7,400 bases of DNA from an uncultured Mycoplasma sp. (GTDB lineage: Bacteria; Bacillota_I; Bacilli_A; Mycoplasmatales; Mycoplasmoidaceae), in NCBI GenBank assembly GCA_947174035.1, contig CAMWHH010000029.1, positions 1 through 7,400 on the forward strand. Direction: 5' to 3'. Made by a program: the position numbers and the translations under genes. Below, in pieces: positions 7,340-7,400 of this stretch (its first letter is position 1; each line of letters begins with the position of its first letter). The notes beneath the pieces were generated by a model. It saw only the letters and a program-made list of their open reading frames with translations, had not been told where the DNA came from and made no database searches.

Positions 7340-7400
7340 ATGATAATCCCAAAATTTATTTTGAAAAGTAGAACTGTCAAATTTATTAATTGTGATATTT
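7340..7400 (+). CDS. Possible start of a divergent gene, cut by the window edge
   Basis: From the ATG at 7340 the plus strand stays open to the window end (20 codons, beginning MIIPKFILKS). A TATAAT lies 30 bases upstream (7304-7309), but there is no clear -35 and no ribosome binding site. The peptide is too short to recognise. The opposite strand is also open over most of this region, reading ...FDSSTFQNKFWDYHNKN... to a TAA near 7318, and could instead be the end of an upstream minus-strand gene. I cannot decide between these. Confidence 0.2.
   Translation, partial: MIIPKFILKSRTVKFINCDI

Noticed and set aside
1..7400. CRISPR array, insertion sequence, tRNA or rRNA genes, phage or defence genes
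   Set aside because: No repeat-spacer pattern, transposase, structural RNA or defence-type motif was found on either strand by reading.

Overview
This is an AT-rich window from a Mollicute that reads UGA as tryptophan (genetic code 4). Every large gene is broken by in-frame TGA codons under the standard code. Read with TGA = Trp, the pieces fuse into four uninterrupted minus-strand genes with conserved domains in the right order. A BMP-type lipoprotein gene heading a nucleoside ABC transporter operon suggests the Spiroplasma/Mesoplasma/Mycoplasma mycoides side of the class. That placement is an inference; the genetic code is seen directly.

Layout, in the direction of transcription (right to left): (i) about 207 bases of very AT-rich leader at the right edge, possibly with the start of a divergent gene; (ii) a 598-aa BMP-family lipoprotein (7192-5396); (iii) a 641-aa double ATPase of the RbsA/NupO type (5384-3459); (iv) a 558-aa permease with a long C-terminal extension (3456-1780); (v) a 312-aa permease (1778-840). 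Gaps between them are 11, 2 and 1 bases, and each internal start has a ribosome binding site overlapping the end of the gene before it, so this is a tightly coupled operon. A perfect 19-bp hairpin (800-844) closes it and contains the last stop codon. (vi) Beyond the hairpin, with its own probable promoter and ribosome binding site, lies an N-terminal fragment of adenylosuccinate synthetase (PurA) that has lost its catalytic residues and is frameshifted (721-230). (vii) The first ~200 bases have a much higher GC content, unlike the rest, and are either foreign DNA or an assembly chimera.

The four operon products form one importer. The lipoprotein captures nucleosides outside the cell, two dissimilar permeases form the channel, and one polypeptide with two nucleotide-binding domains powers it. 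The order (lipoprotein, ATPase, permease, permease) matches nupNOPQ of Bacillus and rnsBACD of Streptococcus. Such uptake is central for Mollicutes, which do not make purines de novo. The neighbouring gene is a broken relative of an enzyme of IMP-to-AMP conversion.

I do not see a wholly new system. The points most worth a second look are the degraded PurA relative, the compositionally foreign left end, a G7 tract inside a permease gene, and unusual extra segments in the ATPase, the first permease and the lipoprotein.
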